The position numbers were made by a program, and so were the translations under genes. A stretch of 64,000 nucleotides of DNA from Symbiodinium sp. CCMP2592 (Eukaryota; Sar; Dinophyceae; Suessiales; Symbiodiniaceae). Location of the stretch: contig CAJNDT010000001.1 of the NCBI GenBank assembly GCA_905221615.1, forward strand, positions 2,927,704-2,991,703, given 5' to 3'. Below, one piece after another: positions 31,906 through 42,579 of the stretch (the stretch's first letter is position 1; every line of letters begins with the position of its first letter). The notes under the pieces were generated by a model. That model was not told the DNA's origin. It saw only the letters and a program-made list of their open reading frames with translations, and made no database searches.

Positions 31906-33350
31906 CATATGCAGAAATATGCAAGGGCACACCATTGCTCTTTCCGCGAAAAACGAGAAATTCCTGCCTGATAGCCAATGCCCCCATGTGCACCATCGTG
32001 CTGAGGTATGTTTACCACACCGGTGTGTTGAAGGAAACCTGAGTCACAAGAGCGCGTTCCCGGCATGTCGACCTTGGACAGATTCTGCTCTCCTTCGATC
32101 CGTCATCAACTTGGCATCTGCCTTCACAAAACAAACCTGCACAACTCTGATCCAACGACAAACGGCCAAATTCCAAAGCTTTCATGAGGCAAAGCCAATC
32201 CGACAAGACTATCAGCCTGCCCGCCTTCATCTGATTATGTCCGCCCTAGAGCAGAACTTGAGGAGCGAGCGTCCTGCTTCACAGCCCGTGGCTGACCCGC
32301 CGAACTACACCTCAACCTGGCAATCGGCTGTCAGTTGCAGAACGAAGGAACCGATCATTCCACAGACCACCTGGTGCGAAAGCAGCTTCGTAGGCATGTC
32401 CACCATGTCTGCATCCTCCATACACAGGAGGCTCAGGCTCAGTCAATGTCAACCGTGGCTCGAGGGACTGGCTTGGATGCCACGATGTTGTTCTGTGTCG
32501 ACAATCGCCCTGGACTGCGAAGATGCACTGAACCTAGGTGGCTCTGACACGATGCAATATTAAAATAATGCTATACGATGCGCAAGCGAGGCTGAGGACT
32601 CCGAGGAGCAGAAGACAAAGATGAGGACGGGTATGGCGGGGATGACGGCTTTGATGCTTCATGACGATGATTCAGCTGTTGGCCTGCTGCGGCTGATGGC
32701 GGCGGAGGCGGTGGCGGTGGAATATCAAAATGAGAATGGAGGAGCACAGAACAAGGATCACGAGAACGAGGATCACGCGAATTTCACGGAGCTAACCTAA
32801 ACGGACTACGAGCACTGTTGTAAGCACTGGATTCGTGCGCCACGTAAGCAGTAGTTTTGGTTGATGGATGCACAACGCCACCGCAAGACACAAAGCAGTA
32901 TGCTAACGATGGCTCCCCGCAAGGTCGTGCTGGAAACTACTTGCGGCGTGCGACGGCAACATCAAGTCATCAAGCCCATCAGTTCGGAGGCTGAGGCTCT
33001 GGCCGTGGCCGGCCCTTTTGCATCACCCGGATCTGACGACAAACATCTCCCTACCTGTTCGTCCAATTCCGAGCCGGCGCACTCTGGCAGGAAAGTGAGA
33101 AGCCTCCGCTGGCGCTCTCGCTGCCACAGCACGCCAGCTGCGAACATCATCTGCCACCAATAGTTCAACGGACATTGGTTAATTACCAACCAACATCGGC
33201 ATCGCGAGTTCACACTGCAGACCGAGCCTTGCATCGCAAACGAGACGTACTCCGGGACAGGCTGGCACACCAGCCGGGTGCTCACAACACTCAGGCCGGC
33301 TTCGCTAGTGTTTGAGGGTGTGGTGCGTTGGACCGACGCCCGCGAAGCTG
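31906..33350. other. Unassigned stretch with a decayed block-beta copy
   Basis: 32270-32630 resembles 28440-28980 (GCGAAAGCAGCTTCGTAGGC, the CTGCGAAGGTGCACTGAACC-like region, GAGGCTGAGGA and CCGAGGAGCAGAAG) and so is a decayed copy of the end of block beta. A short (GGCGGAGGC)-type repeat lies at 32690-32720. No frame with recognisable content was found. Confidence 0.45.
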
Positions 33351-33357
33351 AAGATCT

Positions 33358-33540
33358 GATGATGAAGAAGCAGATGATGATGAGGATGAGGATGAGGATG
33401 CTGCAGATTAAGATGAAGATAAAGATAAAGATGCTGGTGGTGTTGATGGTGATAGTGGCGATGATGGGGGTGATGATGATGATGATGATGATGAAGATGA
33501 CGATGATGAACTGGTTGATGATGATGGTGGTGGTGAGGCC
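33358..33540. repeat. GAT/GATGAG microsatellite
   Basis: About 180 bp of near-perfect GAT, GAG and AAGAT repeats, for example GATGATGATGATGATGATG at about 33473. The open frames it creates (Met-rich, Asp-rich or His-rich depending on frame) are by-products of the repeat. Confidence 0.85.
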
Positions 33541-33674
33541 GGCGGCGGCAGTGGCGGTGGTAGCTCGTATCGTGTAATGCTAGTTCCTGGTACTTTACCG
33601 AAAGATTAAAAGGAGGATGAGACAAGACTCACGAATTTCAGGACCATCTACGGCAAAGAGCATGCAACTGGCAC

Positions 33675-34155
33675 GCAATGCTACTGAGACTGGAAGTGGT
33701 GCTGACCTTGCATCCGATATTAGCGGCACAAAGGGTGCGATTCCGATTCCTGTCCAACGAACGATGAAACAGCGGAGGACAAGAGGCACACGAGGCACCC
33801 CTCTTGAAGCACAAACATGGTGGCAGCTCAATTGAAATCTGTGCCGCCCGCCTGATGCCCAGTCCAGGCTTTCACCATGTCGCTCAGCTCGTAGTACCCC
33901 GGCTCCTGAAAGTGCCCAACATGCGGAGGTGTGTGAATTTCGATCCTGAACCCCGGTCCTCCAAGCCCTCCAAGATCTTCATGCAACTCCACTCGCTTAC
34001 AAAACGGTGGAGATGGCCTTGCAGTGGAACAACCTGGCGAGCTGCTCGTGCCAATGCGCTCAGGCTAAATTTCGTTTCAGAGTTAAGGAGCTCTGTTCTT
34101 ATGATCTTGTGATGGCCTAGGAAGGAACTTCTTCTTGCAGTCGCACAGGCCGAAA
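33675..34155. repeat. Segmental duplication copy delta-2
   Basis: Paralogous to 1-540, with shared GCAATGCTACTG start, GGTGGCAGCTC, CAGTCCAGGCTTTCACCATG and GGCCTAGGAAGGAACTTCTT landmarks. Deletions, for example around 33905-33940, destroy the minus-strand frame that is open in copy 1. Confidence 0.6.
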
Positions 34156-35141
34156 CCTTGGCTGTTGGGTAACCGATCCTTCCACGTGATGCGACACAGT
34201 GACTGAGAGACTACCCTGAGGCGAAGTCCATCAGATTGCAAAGCCAACAATGCAGAGACAGCAACAAGTATGCTGTCAAAGCTGCCTGTATGTTTGCAAC
34301 GAAATGCATATGTCGAACATTTGAGCAGAGCGTCGGATGCATACCGTGCTGTGTTTGTGTCACCGCCGTCTGCAAGGTAACAACCAGTTTCAAGATGCTT
34401 CGGTTCACCTATCAACTCAGAAGCATGGACCTGGCAAAAGAATCAACACTTCGATGTAGCCGAAAAAGCCCCGACCAGCGAACTCCAAAGGTTTGGGTGC
34501 GGGAATGCAGTCATGGGCTTGAAGAGATGGACAACATCGGCTGGGCGTGACCGAAAATCTTAATAACAAAAAAAATCGCAAACCTCGCTAACGACCTGCG
34601 ACCTGCATACAGAGGCGAACATGACATGACAAGCTGTGTTTGCAAATATTGAAAACAAAAAAACATCTGGAAAGGTGTTAAACTCAACAAGACACAACCC
34701 ACACGAGGCCTACCGCAGAGAATGCTAGTAGGCACGCACTCCTTTTTAGTCATGTCTTGAGCCAAATAAGATCGTAACATTCAAGGTGAAACATGTACTT
34801 TGAGCCTACGGCGTAAGGCCTAGCAGCTATGCTTTACTACACCACTACTAGGTGCTTAGGGGTCGATATTTCTTAACCCCCTTCGCCGTGCACTGGTAGT
34901 GCGGAAGGCGGGCCCTCTCGACCGGCGCCAAAATGGTTTCATGCCGGGAGTTAGGGCGTGCGAGCGGAGGCTGCGGCACGAACGCTCGCGCTCTGTTGCT
35001 TGCGGGCGCTAAAAAGGCTGCCCCCCTTAGTCGTTCGGACTGGCGATTTAGGATCAAATGATAACAGACGCATCTTTGGGATGCGTTTCTGGAACCATAC
35101 CAACCTATTCGGAACCGGTTGGCGCAACCAAGCTGCCCCTG
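34156..35141. other. Unassigned stretch, possibly 3' part of a copia-like element
   Basis: No gene is recognised. The part 34830-35140 lies directly 3' of the copia-like RNase H fragment on the minus strand and is where a long terminal repeat would be expected. I found no second copy in the window, so it cannot be confirmed. Confidence 0.3.
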
Positions 35142-35447
35142 TCACAGAGGACTGGGCGGTTTGAGCAGACTGCGGCCCCTACTTCTTAGAAGATTTGGGC
35201 GCTGCTCCTGGCTTTGATGACAACACGCGCTTGTCAACAAGCTCTTTTTGGGCATCTTTGTGCGTAGCCCCAACAAGCGGATTGCATTGTCCCACTTAGC
35301 GGGTGGAAGCTGCTTCGTGAAACTGTCTGCTGCTTGAAGGTTGGTGTCAATGTAGGAGATATCAACATGCTGGTGATGAGGATTTTCATCATCCTGAGGC
35401 GGCGTCCTCTTCCGCGCCAGCGGGTGTGTTTCCCGTGGCAGAGACAC
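35142..35447 (-). pseudogene. C-terminal fragment of a Ty1/copia-type RNase H
   Basis: The minus-strand frame reads HVDISYIDTNLQAADSFTKQ then LPPAKWDNAIRLLGL, the typical end of copia polyproteins (T-x-x-Q-x-AD-x-FTK-x-L followed by W...A...LGL). The final RNase H aspartate is the D of AADSFTK. Nothing of the RT or integrase is seen upstream (higher coordinates), so this is a fragment. A short basic tail follows to the stop codon. Confidence 0.6.
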
Positions 35448-35710
35448 CTGCGCCTGCTGGAAATCGTGCTGCCGTCACGCCTGCCGACTCCGAGCCGTCC
35501 ACCCAGTCCTTTCGCGAGATCCATGGATATCCGATTGCCGTTGCAAGGCGAAGGAATTGGCCAGCAGACCGAGTTTGGGTCTCCCATGCTGGATGTTGCT
35601 TCCATCGTCTGAAGTTCTTCAAGCTTGATGATTGCGATCGGGTGAAATGCTACGTTCGCCAGGATGCCGAAAGTCGCGGATACCGCGCATGCAAGAAGTG
35701 CAATCCTTGA
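35426..35710 (+). CDS. Small frame with a Cys/His metal-binding-like end
   Basis: Open frame of 94 codons, the only plus-strand frame I would keep in this region. Residues 45-94 read RNWPADRVWVSHAGCCFHR, later YVRQDAESRGYRACKKCNP. This resembles the short module with a V-x-x-S-x-x-G-x-x-FHR start and a GYR-CK-C-P end that is common at protein termini and binds zinc. The usual middle Cys seems absent (HRLKFFKLDDC). The N-terminal half is Pro/Ala-rich. It partly overlaps the copia fragment on the other strand. It is perhaps a fragment of another retroelement polyprotein; function is unknown. Confidence 0.35.
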   Translation: MFPVAETPAPAGNRAAVTPADSEPSTQSFREIHGYPIAVARRRNWPADRVWVSHAGCCFHRLKFFKLDDCDRVKCYVRQDAESRGYRACKKCNP

Positions 35711-36196
35711 GAATCGGTGATAAAGCCTCTCTTGAGTGCTGCTTGAGAATGCTCTTGATGCGATGTTGCTTTGGTGTCTGCACTCTGCGTGTCGACACTA
35801 TGGGGCATCTTGTATATACGCTTGTACAGTAGCTTGGATGCTCATGTTGCTGGGCCCTGGGCCCTTGACGACTTCTGGCGTTTCCAATCTTGAGCATATT
35901 CTTTGTTGCCTTCTTGAGTGTGCATATGGTGCATTTTGCACCATCAATACTTGTGACGCGTGCCATTTTGGCAAACCCGAGACTGTGTGCACTAGGACTA
36001 GGAGTGCACTGCTGACACGTGCTGTAGCGATGATGCATACCGCCACTCCCGAACCTTAATTAGGAGGTTCTAATCATTTTAGTCGTGGGCATAGTCTTCC
36101 TTCGGCTGTTTTGCGTACAGGGCAAGCACTTTCTTGATTATCAAACGGTGCTTGCATGATCCCGCATGAATTGCGCCATCCTCGTTTTGCTTGAAG
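35711..36196. other. No gene seen
   Basis: About 490 bp without a supportable frame. It contains CTTGAGAATGCTCTTGATGCG-type sequence and an 11-bp match to the core of the dinoflagellate spliced leader (GCCATTTTGGC, about 35960), judged to be chance. Confidence 0.4.
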
Positions 36197-37398
36197 TCAG
36201 TTTCTTTCTCTTGAGCCGAACGACTTGGACCAAACAGCTGCACTTACCAAAAAGTTTCCTGAGTTCAAGTTGCACCAAGTTGGAAAGGTTTCGCACGAAG
36301 AATTTACACCGAAGCTTGCACAGCAGAACTGAAGTAGCACACGAGGCTCGCACAAACACTTCTTCCCAGTACGGCCGAAGATTTGCGAGTCTGCGAACTG
36401 GCACCTACCCCTGAGCCTGAGAGCCTCGTGATGTGGCAACCTCCCTGACTCAAGCACTTTGCCCACGAACGCCTTGATCTCGGAGACCCGCTTTGGGCTT
36501 TGCAGTGTTCCTGAAGCTTATGGTGCCATCGAGGCATGCACGTAGATCAACCATGATACCAAGCGCCTGGAAACACTCGGAAAAGTCATTTGCTTTTTCA
36601 CCGGATTCGGCAAACGCCCAACCTAAAAGTTTGAACATTGCCGTCACTGCCGCCTCTGCCGATGCAGAGCACCCTGTCGTTGCAAAAGTGACAAAGTCGT
36701 CGAAGAACGACGACCAAGGCAAGAGTAATGCCTTTGCACCAAGAAACCACAAGGAATGACTAATCCTAAGGAAAGCGTAGACTGCCATTGCTGATCCGAA
36801 CGGCATGGCTTTCATCCTAAAGTACACACGCTCATTCGTGTCAGGATGCACGAAACAGACGTACGCCGCCCAGGCTGTGTCTGGGTGGACTGGCATCTGC
36901 CTGTAAGCTGCAGTAAGGTCAAACGCCTTGCCCAAGATTTTGAACAAGCCCTTTCCTGCTCTCTTTTTGATGGATTTCAACAGCCGAAGACAAGTGGATG
37001 CGACCACGTCAGTAGACTGGGGTTGCGGCGCCTCATAGGCCTGCACTGCCAGGTTCACTCCCGAAGAAGTCAAATTGTCAATGCACCTGACCTTCTGACC
37101 TTGCTGGATCCCAAACCGTCGGCTCACTAAGATCCCATCGCACAAGCTGGACTCGCACAGGGGACCAACAATCCATCTTGCTTCTCGCTCCTTCTCGGTC
37201 TTGGAGAAAACTTCGGCTGCTGAGGCGGGGTCCTGGGGCTTAAGGGAACTTTTGACCTTTTCCCGAAAAGCATGAGACTCTTTCCTCACCTGCTTTGGCG
37301 TGGCTTGCATGGGCTTGAACTTCGGTTTGGAGACTCCCGAAATGGGCGCATGTCCCACCAACGGGACTCCCTCCTTGAGAAGGCTCGGCACACACTGG
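36197..37398 (-). pseudogene. Third reverse transcriptase gene, 3' part, interrupted by E2
   Basis: From 37398 the minus strand reads QCVPSLLKEGVPLVGHAPIS, then RWIVGPLCESSL, GIQQGQKVRCIDNLTSSG, motif A FDLTAAYRQMP, motif B MPFGSAMAVYAF and motif C FFDDF. This is an RT of a type different from E1 and E2. The frame ends at 36450, but HHEALRLRGRCQFADSQIFG then GRTGKK, the usual next block, continues in another frame down to about 36370: a frameshift. No RNase H was recognised downstream. The first about 38 codons of the frame open at 37514 derive from E2's B2 repeat. Removing E2 joins this part in frame to 58010-58084. The element is dead. Confidence 0.75.
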
Positions 37399-37655
37399 TT
37401 CAAATACGAAACGCATTTTGCATTCCCCCCAAAAGCATAGCTCAAAAGTTCCAGTCGCGTGCTCATAGGAAATCGGTATATATCAAAAGCGATCACGAAA
37501 CGCACATGTATCAAAGTGTAATCAAATATGATTCCAATCCAATATAAAATACATCACATACCGAACTCCCTCCACTCGCCCTATGTTTTGTGCAGTGGCG
37601 GAAATCGCAGATGTAAGATCTGAAAGCATCTGGAATCTCGGTTTAATCAAGGCCC
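37399..37655. repeat. E2 split direct repeat B2 (outer 3' end)
   Basis: About 257 bp from GTTCAAATACGAAACG to ATCAAGGCCC, repeated as B1 at 38053-38310 with very few differences. The outer end abuts the RT target sequence CACACACTG. Confidence 0.85.
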
Positions 37656-37862
37656 CATTGGGACCCAGACAAACCAGGAAACCTCCTGGAGGGACTTTGT
37701 CCCCGAAGAAAAGCGCAGCGAATGGTCCAGAGACATTCGTCCAGAATCGACCGCAACGACGTGTGGTCTGCGGAAGACAGAAGACTAGCTGTACCTATAC
37801 GCGAAAGCAGCTGCAAGATGCATACTGAGAGCCGGCTCCCACAATAGGGAGTGGAGGGTGGG

Positions 37863-38003
37863 CAAATCAAAAACGCAACAGCTCTCTCGTGAGCCGGCTT
37901 CGCTGCGGCATCCGATAAAGATGCGAAAAAGGGCTCCAAGGAAACATGACATGCCGCATGCCAAAAAAGGAGGGAATACAAAATCGCACCGGGCTCGCAG
38001 GCC
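37863..38003. repeat. E2 split direct repeat A2 (internal)
   Basis: A 141-bp copy of A1 (57870-58009) from CAAATCAAAAACGCAAC to CTCGCAGGCC, differing at about two positions. It is followed by 49 bp that are absent next to A1. Confidence 0.85.
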
Positions 38004-38052
38004 AAAGCAAAATGGTTTGATATTTAAACAGGATCGAGTAAACACGATAACC

Positions 38053-38310
38053 GTTCAAATACGAAACGCATTTTGCATTCCCCCCAAAAGCATAGCTCAA
38101 AAGTTCCAGTCGCGTGCTCATAGGAAATCGGTATATATCAAAAGCGATCACGAAACGCACATGTATCAAAGTGTAATCAAATATGATTCCAATCCAATAT
38201 AAAATACATCACATACCGAACTCGCTCCACTCGCCCTATGTTTTGTGCAGTGGCGGAAATCGCAGATGTAAGATCTGAAAGCATCTGGAATCTCGGTTTA
38301 ATCAAGGCCC
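38053..38310. repeat. E2 split direct repeat B1 (internal)
   Basis: Second copy of the 257-bp B repeat, 139 bp downstream (minus strand) of the RT-RNase H stop codon at 38450. Confidence 0.85.
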
Positions 38311-38449
38311 AAACAGCAACTGCCACAGCACAGAAACATAGGTGGAGGAATCGCCATGCACGCCCCACAATTAAGTGAGACGAACACCTATGGAAAAGAA
38401 GGTGCATGCATTCAGATTTCAGGAATCGTTCAGGCGCTCTGATCAGAGC

Positions 38450-40164
38450 TCATCGCGGCAGCTTCCAAAGCAGCTTGGCATCGGCTGGGAAAAGCCGCAC
38501 ATCATGACGTAGATCGAAGAAATCCGCGACTGTGAAGCGGTATCTGAAGTCGGGATTCCATGGTGCCGGCAAAGGGCTGACACCATCCCACCTGGACAGG
38601 AAATCAGCGTCAATGTTACGCTCACCCGCGATGTGTTGCACATCCAGACTGATCCCCATGCGAGTGCTTATCATCGCCACCAGTTGGGTAAAGAAACAAA
38701 GAGGCGACTTCGTCGTCAGAAGCTTCGCACAGATAGACTCCGCACCAGAATTGTCGCAGAACGATGGAACGCAAATTCTCATACGCCCGCCTGGGCACAG
38801 GTGCCCAAAGAGAAGCATGAGGCCCACTTGAGCCAATGTTTCCCAGCATGAGATGTCCTTCTGCGATTCGGAATGCAGCGGAAGTTCCAAGTACTTGAAG
38901 TCGGCCAGATCGTAACGCTCGGAGAACCACAAGGAATCCGAGCCCGGCAACGTGATGAAGCCGCCAATGCCGATCGAAGTACCCTGAGCACAAGCGTCAG
39001 CAGCCATGGTAGCATCAAGAGAGCGCTGAGGAAGCATCAAACATTCGTGAAATTGATGTGAGCCGCACCAATCAAACCAGAATTGCAAAAGGCGCCTGCT
39101 CAGGACAGATAAGCGCCGAAAGCGAGATTGAGGATCCGCAATCCTCATCCATACCCGCTTGGAGGTAAGCGGAACTTTGGCCAAATCCGATTTCTTCCAC
39201 AGTTCGATGTGCCGAGCACTCAGCAGCTTAGAGCCCACTGGGATAGCCGTGCCTGCTGGAGTGGAGATGAAAACCATCGCCGCTGACAAGCAAGGAGCCA
39301 ACGATCCCCACCGAGATGGCTCAATGGAAAAGGACGTCCCCGGCGGCCTCGAAATGTCATCATACAAAGAAGAAGGCCAAGGACGAAGCTCCTTGTGAAG
39401 TTGCGTGATCCATTGAAGAAGGCCCAAAGCTTGTTGGATCAGCTTCAGCTCCACTCGGCCCGCAACCAGCAGGGGATTCAGCAGGCCGCGCAATTTCTCC
39501 CTTTCAGACTGCGGAACCCGAACAGTCCCAGCCCCATAAGACAACTGCCAGCCTATCCAAAGACAATCCGAACCCAGTTGTAATTTAGGCCACGACAACC
39601 TGATACCGAAAGCTGCTGCAAAGGCGAGAAGCAGACAAGCTGAGATGTCCAAGGCACCAGAGGCCATGGCTAATATCAAATCGTCCACGTACATGGACAT
39701 GAAGTGAGCCAAGAACACCAGAAGATGCCATGTTCGCATAAAGAAGCCGGAAAGACGCTGCCACCAGTAGGCTGAGCAGCTCATGCCGAAAGGCATGACC
39801 CGATAGAAATAGGTCTTGCCGTTGCAGGTGATTCCAGATAAACCACGGTCCCTCTCCTGCATGAGAATGGACTTGTGCGCCGCCTTAATATCTAAACTGA
39901 AAGAGCGAAGCTCGGATACTTGCCCTCGAAGAGGATAGCTGGATTGCAAGTCGCCCAGGCCCGGCAAGTTGTAACGTTCCGGAATGTGGCAAGCCGGGTT
40001 CACGCCAGATATTGTTTCATCAACCGTCAAGCGAGGGTTTTTGTCCGGCACGATCACAACGTTGAGTTTCCCAACGGCAACCTCCGGCCACCTGGAGCGA
40101 GCCTCCTCAAGAGTGACCTCCTCCAAGTAGCCGTTATCCAGTTCTTCTTGTATCAAGGATTCCA
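38450..40164 (-). pseudogene. RT-RNase H of E2, 3' part, cut by E3
   Basis: The frame (open from 40243; the first 26 codons come from E3) encodes ESLIQEELDNGYLEEV, GKLNVVIVPDKNPRLTVDE, RT motif A SFSLDIKAAHK (D118 of the open frame), motif B VMPFGMSCSAYW and motif C MYVDDLI (185-188). RNase H shows D in TMAADACAQG, E in CWETLAQ, D in FCDNSGAES and D in ERNIDADFLSRW. Every catalytic residue is present. It is undamaged apart from loss of its N-terminus, which lies at 51182-51867 on the far side of E3. Removing E3 gives NPE-T-LESLIQ in frame. Confidence 0.85.
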
Positions 40165-40383
40165 TTATTTCCCAACGAAACTTCCGTTTGCGCGCGTAAC
40201 GGGAAACCCTTAACCGCGCTGCAGTTAAACCCTGTGCAAGCACTCTCTTTTTTTCCTCCTAGCGGACATGGGGGGTCAGTTCGGGCCCGATCTTCGGGCA
40301 CTGAAACGAAGGATGCCGCTGGCATCTGTCTGAAAAGAACGACCGCTGGTCGCAGGTAAGGCGAACGACTGGTTCACCCCCCT
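40165..40383. repeat. E3 split direct repeat B2 (outer 3' end)
   Basis: 219 bp from TTATTTCCCAACG to GGTTCACCCCCCT, identical over its visible length to B1 at 40799-41017. Contains GCGGACATGGGGGGTCAG and a Tyr/Thr-poor frame (MPAASFVSVPEDRARTDPP) that is carried by both copies. Confidence 0.9.
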
Positions 40384-40632
40384 CCTGCCCCCTACCAGGG
40401 GTGTCTCAGTACTACTGGAGACAAAGGTGAAACTTTCTTCGACCCACAGGGTCGCTGCAGTCTACTACTAGCTACTCTGCGTTGTTGACGGCCTACGGCC
40501 TATGTACAGCAAAGCACGCTGTGCTGAAGATGAGATCTCTGCTAGAGATAGAACAAGGAGCGCTGCTCCGGCAGCTCTGCTGCCACAAGCGTGGTCCCAG
40601 ACCCCGCATACTATACAGGGTGTGGTGGGTGG
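40384..40632. repeat. Hairpin-rich spacer between A2 and B2 of E3
   Basis: In 249 bp there are several short inverted repeats with tiny loops: GACCC-aca-GGGTC, AGCAC-gc-TGTGCT-like, ATCTCT-gct-AGAGAT and GGCAGc-tct-GCTGCC. The same style of hairpin fills the body of E3. It may be structural in the RNA or a recombination signal; this is inference. Confidence 0.5.
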
Positions 40633-40798
40633 GATAAAAACTTTTGGATCACAGATCCACTTCAAGCCGAAAGCTGCACGGCAAAGTTTGTCTAGTGTTC
40701 ACAACACACAAGTGAAAACACTGTTTTCCTTTTACGACAAAACTTTGTCTACACTTTCGGCGGGAAATAAAACCCATTCACGCACGCATGATGGAAGC
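40633..40798. repeat. E3 split direct repeat A2 (internal)
   Basis: 166 bp from GATAAAAACTTTTGGATC to ATGATGGAAGC, matching A1 at 51016-51181. Joined directly to B1. Confidence 0.9.
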
Positions 40799-41017
40799 TT
40801 ATTTCCCAACGAAACTTCCGTTTGCGCGCGTAACGGGAAACCCTTAACCGCGCTGCAGTTAAACCCTGTGCAAGCACTCTCTTTTTTTCCTCCTAGCGGA
40901 CATGGGGGGTCAGTTCGGGCCCGATCTTCGGGCACTGAAACGAAGGATGCCGCTGGCATCTGTCTGAAAAGAACGACCGCTGGTCGCAGGTAAGGCGAAC
41001 GACTGGTTCACCCCCCT
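40799..41017. repeat. E3 split direct repeat B1 (internal)
   Basis: 219-bp copy of B2. A minus-strand frame (40732-40959) runs through the B1-A2 junction, but this is a consequence of the repeat join. Confidence 0.9.
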
Positions 41018-41100
41018 TCAAGGCACTCGAAGCCTTACTCACCCCCCATCTAGTCCGCGCCGAGTGACAAGGCCAACAGCACTGCGTTGGGAGGAAGGAA

Positions 41101-41408
41101 TTAGCGCTCTGCGCCAAGTTTCTCAGTCTCTTCCCACCAGTCTCTGCTGGGGCCATCAGTAATGTTGCTGACGGTGGGCACGCGGAAGAAAGCAGCCCTG
41201 CACTGCAGGGACTCCTCCACGTCGACTGCCTGCGATACTATCGCGGCGCCTGCCGCCTTCCTTGTGAAGGCTTTGTGTAGGGATGTACGCGCTGCGTCAT
41301 TGTCAATCCACACGAACAGGTCACTGCCTGCTATGTGCTTCGCCCACAACTGTAGGCTCAGCAAGTATGGCAGCAGCTCGCACTCGAAACGAGCTGTTGC
41401 TTCTGAGC
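41101..41408 (-). pseudogene. RNase H remnant at the 3' end of E3
   Basis: The minus-strand frame reads EATARFECELLPYLLSL, then DLFVWIDNDAARTSL, then VPTVSNITDGPSRDW. These are the Glu, third Asp and final Asp blocks of a retroelement RNase H. It sits just before B1, the place of RNase H in E1 and E2, so it is the leftover tail of E3's own RT-RNase H gene. A stop codon (about 41409) closes it upstream. A more decayed second copy is at about 43953-44090 (SVIDVAARSSLHKA). Confidence 0.65.
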
Positions 41409-41559
41409 TCTAGCGACCCACTGGGTCGCTACGTGGCGGCTAATCTGTAGCCCCCAGGGTGCTTGCGATTCCCTTGCCTATGGGCACTGCTCCAAGGCCG
41501 CACTTGGGGAACAGACGTGGGGATTCACACGACGTTTATGCCTGCAAAAGAGCAAGGGA

Positions 41560-42530
41560 GAGGGCCCTTAGCAACCCGCAGTGGCCCTTACGGACTCGCA
41601 GCGGGCTTGTACAACAAAAAATCGGCCATTTGCAGGCAATTTAAGGACTAAAAGTACCTGCTCGCACTGTGAGACAGGTGCTGGAGAAAGGAGTCTGCAC
41701 TTGTGCCTCCCAGAGCTGAGAAGCGGCGGCTGCTGCACTGCAGCAGCGGGCACGAACGGGTGATACAAGCCCCTTCGTTGCGCGTTGCGCGGCAGAGCAG
41801 CGCACTGCGTTTGATGTGCAATGTTCTTCCCCCAGTCTCGGTTGGGGCCAGCAGTGCAAGTAACATCAGGCTCTGGGGCCTTGTGCGCGCACTGCGCGGC
41901 GCTGTCTTAAAGCAACACAGAAGCTCGTCATTACTAAAGCGAACCCACAGAAAAGCAGCGGGCAGGGGGCCCTTAGCAGCTCGCAGGGGCCCTTAGGGAC
42001 TCGCAGCGGGTCCTTGCACCAAAAGGTTTGCCATTGACGAGCAAATTTAGGCTTGAAACCACCTGCCCGCAGTGTGAGTCAGGTGCGGTAGAAAACAAAT
42101 TCCACCGGAGCCTTCCAAAGCTCAGCACGCTTCAACGGACAACTGCCTCACTGAGGCAATTCAGCAAGGAAAGCACCTAAAGCCTCACTGAGGTCAGTCG
42201 ATGCACCGCCCTGGTAAGTAACAGATCTCCGGGGCACTGCCCTGGCGTATGGAGTGAAAGCGTTACTTTCACTGCTGTTCGCGCGCCAGTCGCGCCGCCA
42301 AAGGCGCAGTTGAACCAGTGCTGCAGACACTGCAGGGCACGGCGCGGACTCCGCGCAAGAGTCCCAAGAGGCGTGGTTGGCAGCACTGCTGTGCGCAGGG
42401 CTAGGCAGGGCGCATGCTGCCGCCAAGAAAACCGCATGGTTGGCCACTGGGCTCTCGCTGTGGGGCCCTTAGAGACTCGCAGCGGGCCGTTAGGGACTCG
42501 CAGTTGACCCTGGGACAGGAAAGTCAGCAA
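41560..42530. repeat. GGGCCCTTAG repeat family in E3
   Basis: Units with GGGGCCCTTAGGGACTCGCAG and CGGGTCCTTACACCAAAA, then CACTGTGAGTCAGGTGC, occur at about 41560-41660, 41965-42070 and 42455-42530, and again at 46080-46160 and 48720-48860. CCTTAGGG and GGGCCC are palindromic. Intervals are 400-500 bp where regular. No coding sense is seen. Confidence 0.6.
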
Positions 42531-42579
42531 AACGCGACCATTTGAAGTGCAATTTAAGCAGCACCTCGCGCGACGGCGC

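Noticed and set aside
33278..33625. Met-rich plus-strand and His-rich minus-strand frames
   Set aside because: Both are translations of the GAT/GATGAG microsatellite.
34880..34960. Possible tRNA-like fold (GCCGTGCACTGGTAGTGCGG)
   Set aside because: No cloverleaf with A and B boxes in proper spacing could be drawn.
35957..35970. GCCATTTTGGC, identical to 11 bases of the dinoflagellate spliced leader core
   Set aside because: The neighbouring bases do not match the leader (no CCGTA before, no TCAAG after), there is no donor GT, and the 11-mer is itself palindromic, so chance is likely.
40732..40959. Minus-strand frame across B1 and A2 of E3
   Set aside because: It arises because the two repeats abut; neither outer copy keeps a full version.
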